Positions 61,672-64,000 of a stretch of 64,000 nt of DNA are shown piece after piece. Source of the stretch: Alphaproteobacteria bacterium (GTDB lineage Bacteria > Pseudomonadota > Alphaproteobacteria > Rhizobiales > Xanthobacteraceae); the NCBI GenBank assembly GCA_037200445.1, contig JBBCGH010000001.1, positions 4,523,162 through 4,587,161 on the forward strand. Reading direction: 5' to 3'. A program made the translations under genes and the position numbers. How positions within the stretch are numbered: position 1 is the first letter of the stretch; every line of letters starts with the position of its first letter. The notes under the pieces were generated by a model that saw nothing but the letters and a program-made list of their open reading frames with translations, had not been told where the DNA came from and did no database searches.

Positions 61672-62844
61672 CTACAGCACCCCCCGCTTCGCCAGATTGC
61701 GCATCAGATCGCCCACCCCGAAGGTCCATTCCGGCGCCTTGTCGCTGGTGGTCACCACGTTGACCAGCGCGCCGAGCTTGTCCGCCGCGATCCTCACCAG
61801 GTCGCCCGGATGATGCGTGAAGCCCATGCCGGGCGCATCGCGGTCCTTCACGGGCGCAAACATCGTGCCGAGAAACAGCACGGCGCCGTCCGGATACTGG
61901 TGATGCCGCCCGATCATCTGATCGACAAGCTCCTGCGGATCGCGGCTGATCTTGCCGACGTCGCTCGAGCCTTCGAGCACGAAGCCGTCGGCGCCGGTCA
62001 CATTGAGCGAAACGCGGGTGCGGCGCACGTCGTCGAGCGAGAAGCTGCGGTCGAACAGGCGGATGAACGGACCGATCGCGGTCGACGCGTTGTTGTCCTT
62101 GGCCTTGGAGAGGAGCAGCGCCGAGCGGCCTTCGACATCGCGCAGGTTCACGTCGTTGCCGAGCGTCGCGCCGACTATTTTTCCCTTCGACGTGGCGACG
62201 ACCACGACCTCGGGCTCCGGATTGTTCCAGGTCGATGACGCCAGGACGCCGATCGACATCCCGGTGCCGACGGCCGACATGATCTGGCACTTGGTGAAGA
62301 TCTCGGCGTCCGGCCCGATGCCGACCTCGAGATATTGCGACCACAGGCCTTTGGCCTGCAGCAGCTTCTTCAGTTCGGCCGCCTGCGGCGAGCCCGGCTT
62401 GATCTTCTCGACCGCGCCACCGAGCGCGCCTTCCACCTCCTTGCGCGCAACGGCCGCGCGCTCCGGCGCGCCGCGCGCCTGCTCCTCGATCACGCGTTCG
62501 AGAAGCGAGATCGCGAAGGTGACGCCCGCGGCCTTCACGGCCTGCAGGTCGACCGGCGCGAGCAGCCAAGGATTTTTCGGATCGCGCTTGTCTTCTGCCG
62601 TGTTGGCGAGGATCGCGTCGAGATCGCCGATGCGGTCCGCGTGGGCGCCCGCGACCGACGCGGCGGGATCCGCCGACTCACAGAGATCGCGCATCGTCGC
62701 GAACGAACGTGAGATGTCGAACACGCCATCGTGGCGGACGGCGACGACGGACGGGCCGCCGAGGTCGGGGCGCCACACGCGACCCACCAGGGTGCCAGAG
62801 GGGAAGTCTGTGGGAAGGGTGGATTTGAGGTCGAGGTCCATCAT
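61672..62844 (-). CDS. Fumarylacetoacetate hydrolase-family protein (FAH superfamily)
   Basis: A 390-residue protein of the FAH superfamily (2-keto-3-deoxy sugar-acid dehydratase / acylpyruvase fold). VTFAISLLERVIEEQARG, then EIFTKCQIMSAVGTGMSIGV and PEPEVVVVATSKGKIVGATL, then GNDVNLRDVEGRSALLLSKA, match the metal-binding and catalytic regions. The preferred start is one of the two adjacent ATG codons at 62844. It probably hydrolyses or dehydrates a keto-acid; the substrate is unknown. A GTGTCCCG repeat separates it from the binding-protein gene. Confidence 0.86.
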   Translation of the reverse strand: MMDLDLKSTLPTDFPSGTLVGRVWRPDLGGPSVVAVRHDGVFDISRSFATMRDLCESADPAASVAGAHADRIGDLDAILANTAEDKRDPKNPWLLAPVDLQAVKAAGVTFAISLLERVIEEQARGAPERAAVARKEVEGALGGAVEKIKPGSPQAAELKKLLQAKGLWSQYLEVGIGPDAEIFTKCQIMSAVGTGMSIGVLASSTWNNPEPEVVVVATSKGKIVGATLGNDVNLRDVEGRSALLLSKAKDNNASTAIGPFIRLFDRSFSLDDVRRTRVSLNVTGADGFVLEGSSDVGKISRDPQELVDQMIGRHHQYPDGAVLFLGTMFAPVKDRDAPGMGFTHHPGDLVRIAADKLGALVNVVTTSDKAPEWTFGVGDLMRNLAKRGVL

Positions 62845-62846
62845 CT

Positions 62847-62977
62847 GTGTCCCGCACGCGGTGCAGCGCGCAAGCGGTGCACCGCAGATGCGGGACCCCG
62901 GTTTCTTGCGCTGTCATGAGCAACCGGGGTCCCGGGTCAGCAGCGCATCATTTCATGCTGCGCGGCGCCCGGGACAC
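62847..62977. repeat. GTGTCCCG...CGGGACAC intergenic repeat
   Basis: The ends are GTGTCCCGCACGC and GCGCCCGGGACAC, with an inner CCCCGGTTTCTTG / CAACCGGGGTCCCGG pair. It is the third copy of the family seen at 34327 and 57049. Confidence 0.75.
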
Positions 62978-62987
62978 ACGACAGTAT

Positions 62988-63990
62988 CTAACTCCCCACC
63001 AGCGCCTCCGGGAAGAACATGTCCTTCCAGTCCTTCGGTGGATTCTTCAGCGTGCCGGTCTTCGCCATGAAGTCCACGAACGCGCGAATACCACCGACCC
63101 GGTTGTTGTACTGGATCTCCGGGTCCTTCAGCACCTCCATGATGTCGTCGACGGTCGTCTTCTCGCCCGACACCTTGAGGTAGATCTCCGCGCCCCTTGC
63201 GCTTGTCGGCGTTGATGACGTCGGTCGCCTCCTTCATGGCGGCGACGAAGGCGGCGAACAGCTTCGGATTGTCGGCTTTGAACTTCGACGTCGCGGCGAC
63301 GACGTTGAACGACATCGGATCGTCGCGGAACAAGTCGGCCGAATTCAAGAGCAGCTTGATGTTCGGGTTCTTCAGCTGCCGGTACTGGAACGGCGCGGAG
63401 GAAAAGTTCGCCGTGATCTCGCTCTGCCCGCCGAGCATCGCGGCGGTCGCGTCCGGGTGCGACATCGAGACCGTGAGGTGATCGAGCGCACCCCACTTCG
63501 CGTCGCCGAATTCCTTCGCGGCCGCCATCTGCAGGATGATCGCCTGATTGGAGACCTTCACGGCCGGCAGCGCGATACGGTGGTTCTCCTTGAAATCCTT
63601 CAGCAACTTGATCGCGGGGTCGCGCACCACCAGCATCAGCGGCGAGATGTTCAAGCCGAGCACGCCCTTCACCTCGTTCGCGGTGCCGCGCGTCTTTGAA
63701 TTGATCGTGATCATGCCGGGAATGCCGAGCGAGACGAAATCGACCGAGCCGGAGATCAGCGCGTCGTTCATCACGTCGGAGGAGCGGAACGTCGCCCATT
63801 CGGTGGTGATGTCGAGGCCTGCTGCCTTGGCGTGCTTCTCGACCAGCTTCAACTCCTGCATCACCATGTACTGCATGTAGCCGACGCCGAATTGCTTGGC
63901 GACGCGCACCACATTGGCTTCCGCAGACGCAGGGCGCGGAAACACGAGGCCAGCCGCGAGCGCCGCGGCCGCCAGAAAGCGGCAAATCAT
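62988..63990 (-). pseudogene. ABC transporter substrate-binding protein (NitT/TauT type), one frameshift
   Basis: A periplasmic binding protein of about 333 residues. The signal peptide MICRFLAAAALAAGLVFPRP is followed by VVRVAKQFGVGYMQYMVMQE, then WATFRSSDVMNDALISGSVD, typical of NMT1/SsuA-like binding proteins. The frame breaks at the four-C run of 63193-63196; dropping one C restores KRKGAEIYLKVSGEKTTVDD and the C-terminal VGGIRAFVDFMAKTG. Ligand unknown; any permease would lie beyond the window edge. Sequence error is the favoured cause. Confidence 0.85.
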
Positions 63991-64000
63991 GAAACTCTCT

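Noticed and set aside
1-64000. tRNA, rRNA, CRISPR arrays, insertion sequences, integrases
   Set aside because: No cloverleaf, rRNA words, repeat-spacer array or transposase/integrase motifs were seen in any intergenic region.

Overview
The window is about 64 kb of GC-rich (roughly two-thirds G+C) alphaproteobacterial chromosome. The best placement is Hyphomicrobiales, in the Bradyrhizobium/Xanthobacteraceae neighbourhood; the genus cannot be fixed from sequence alone. Supporting signs are a fused cytochrome b/c1 gene (fbcH) behind a Rieske gene, MbfA (membrane ferritin) with an Irr-type iron box, several Bug/TctC tripartite-transporter binding proteins, small Omp25/31-type beta-barrel proteins, and many short palindromic intergenic repeats. 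No rRNA, tRNA, CRISPR array, insertion sequence or prophage was found.

Layout. 0-5.6 kb: end of proC, a TetR regulator, an EnvZ/OmpR-like pair, a MarR regulator and divergent ilvE. 5.6-11.4 kb: a minus-strand run uvrC-pgsA-moaD-moaE-Vgb-like lyase-Bug protein. 11.5-14.9 kb: a 2OG oxygenase, an FAD oxidoreductase and an SDR. 15-18 kb: three paralogous beta-barrel proteins, the third frameshifted. 18-22 kb: GST, cold-shock protein, RlmJ, RNase T2 and three small secreted proteins. 22-28 kb: an NAD(P)-binding protein, a degenerate AAA+ protein, a large membrane protein, apt, a cupin, a small membrane protein, MTA phosphorylase and a toxin-antitoxin pair. 28-34 kb: fbcH, petA, trmL, a flavoprotein, hemF and a TauE/SafE exporter. 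34.5-41.3 kb: a globin, cca, DUF6111, then an accessory insert (structured noncoding DNA, a GHH-type nuclease toxin with an immunity-like partner, a binding protein), then a CoA-type Nudix hydrolase and DUF1285. 41.6-49 kb: a MoxR-DUF58-BatA/DUF4159-membrane protein operon. 49-64 kb: surface and transport genes, a lower-GC TPR protein, a ThDP enzyme, GNAT, glutathionyl-hydroquinone reductase, two more binding proteins, Nudix, mbfA, phosphoesterase, YbaK and a fumarylacetoacetase-like protein.

How the genes work together. Clear units are the bc1 complex (petA-fbcH), molybdopterin synthase (moaD-moaE), the two-component pair (overlapping by 4 nt), the MoxR/DUF58/BatA-like envelope operon, and the metallophosphoesterase-YbaK pair (overlapping by 4 nt). 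Iron and heme functions recur (hemF, bc1, globin, mbfA), and mbfA carries a recognisable iron-control box.

Two cautions apply. First, eight otherwise intact genes each carry one apparent frameshift. Six are single extra bases in short homopolymers, which suggests sequence error more than decay. Second, intergenic DNA is full of palindromic repeats of at least five families, and they create false N-terminal extensions of real genes. The most unusual items are two inward-facing pairs of CTAG-bounded hairpins with compensated stems (a REPIN-like arrangement), the toxin/immunity insert, the degenerate AAA+ protein, and a terminator-ended small transcript upstream of mbfA.
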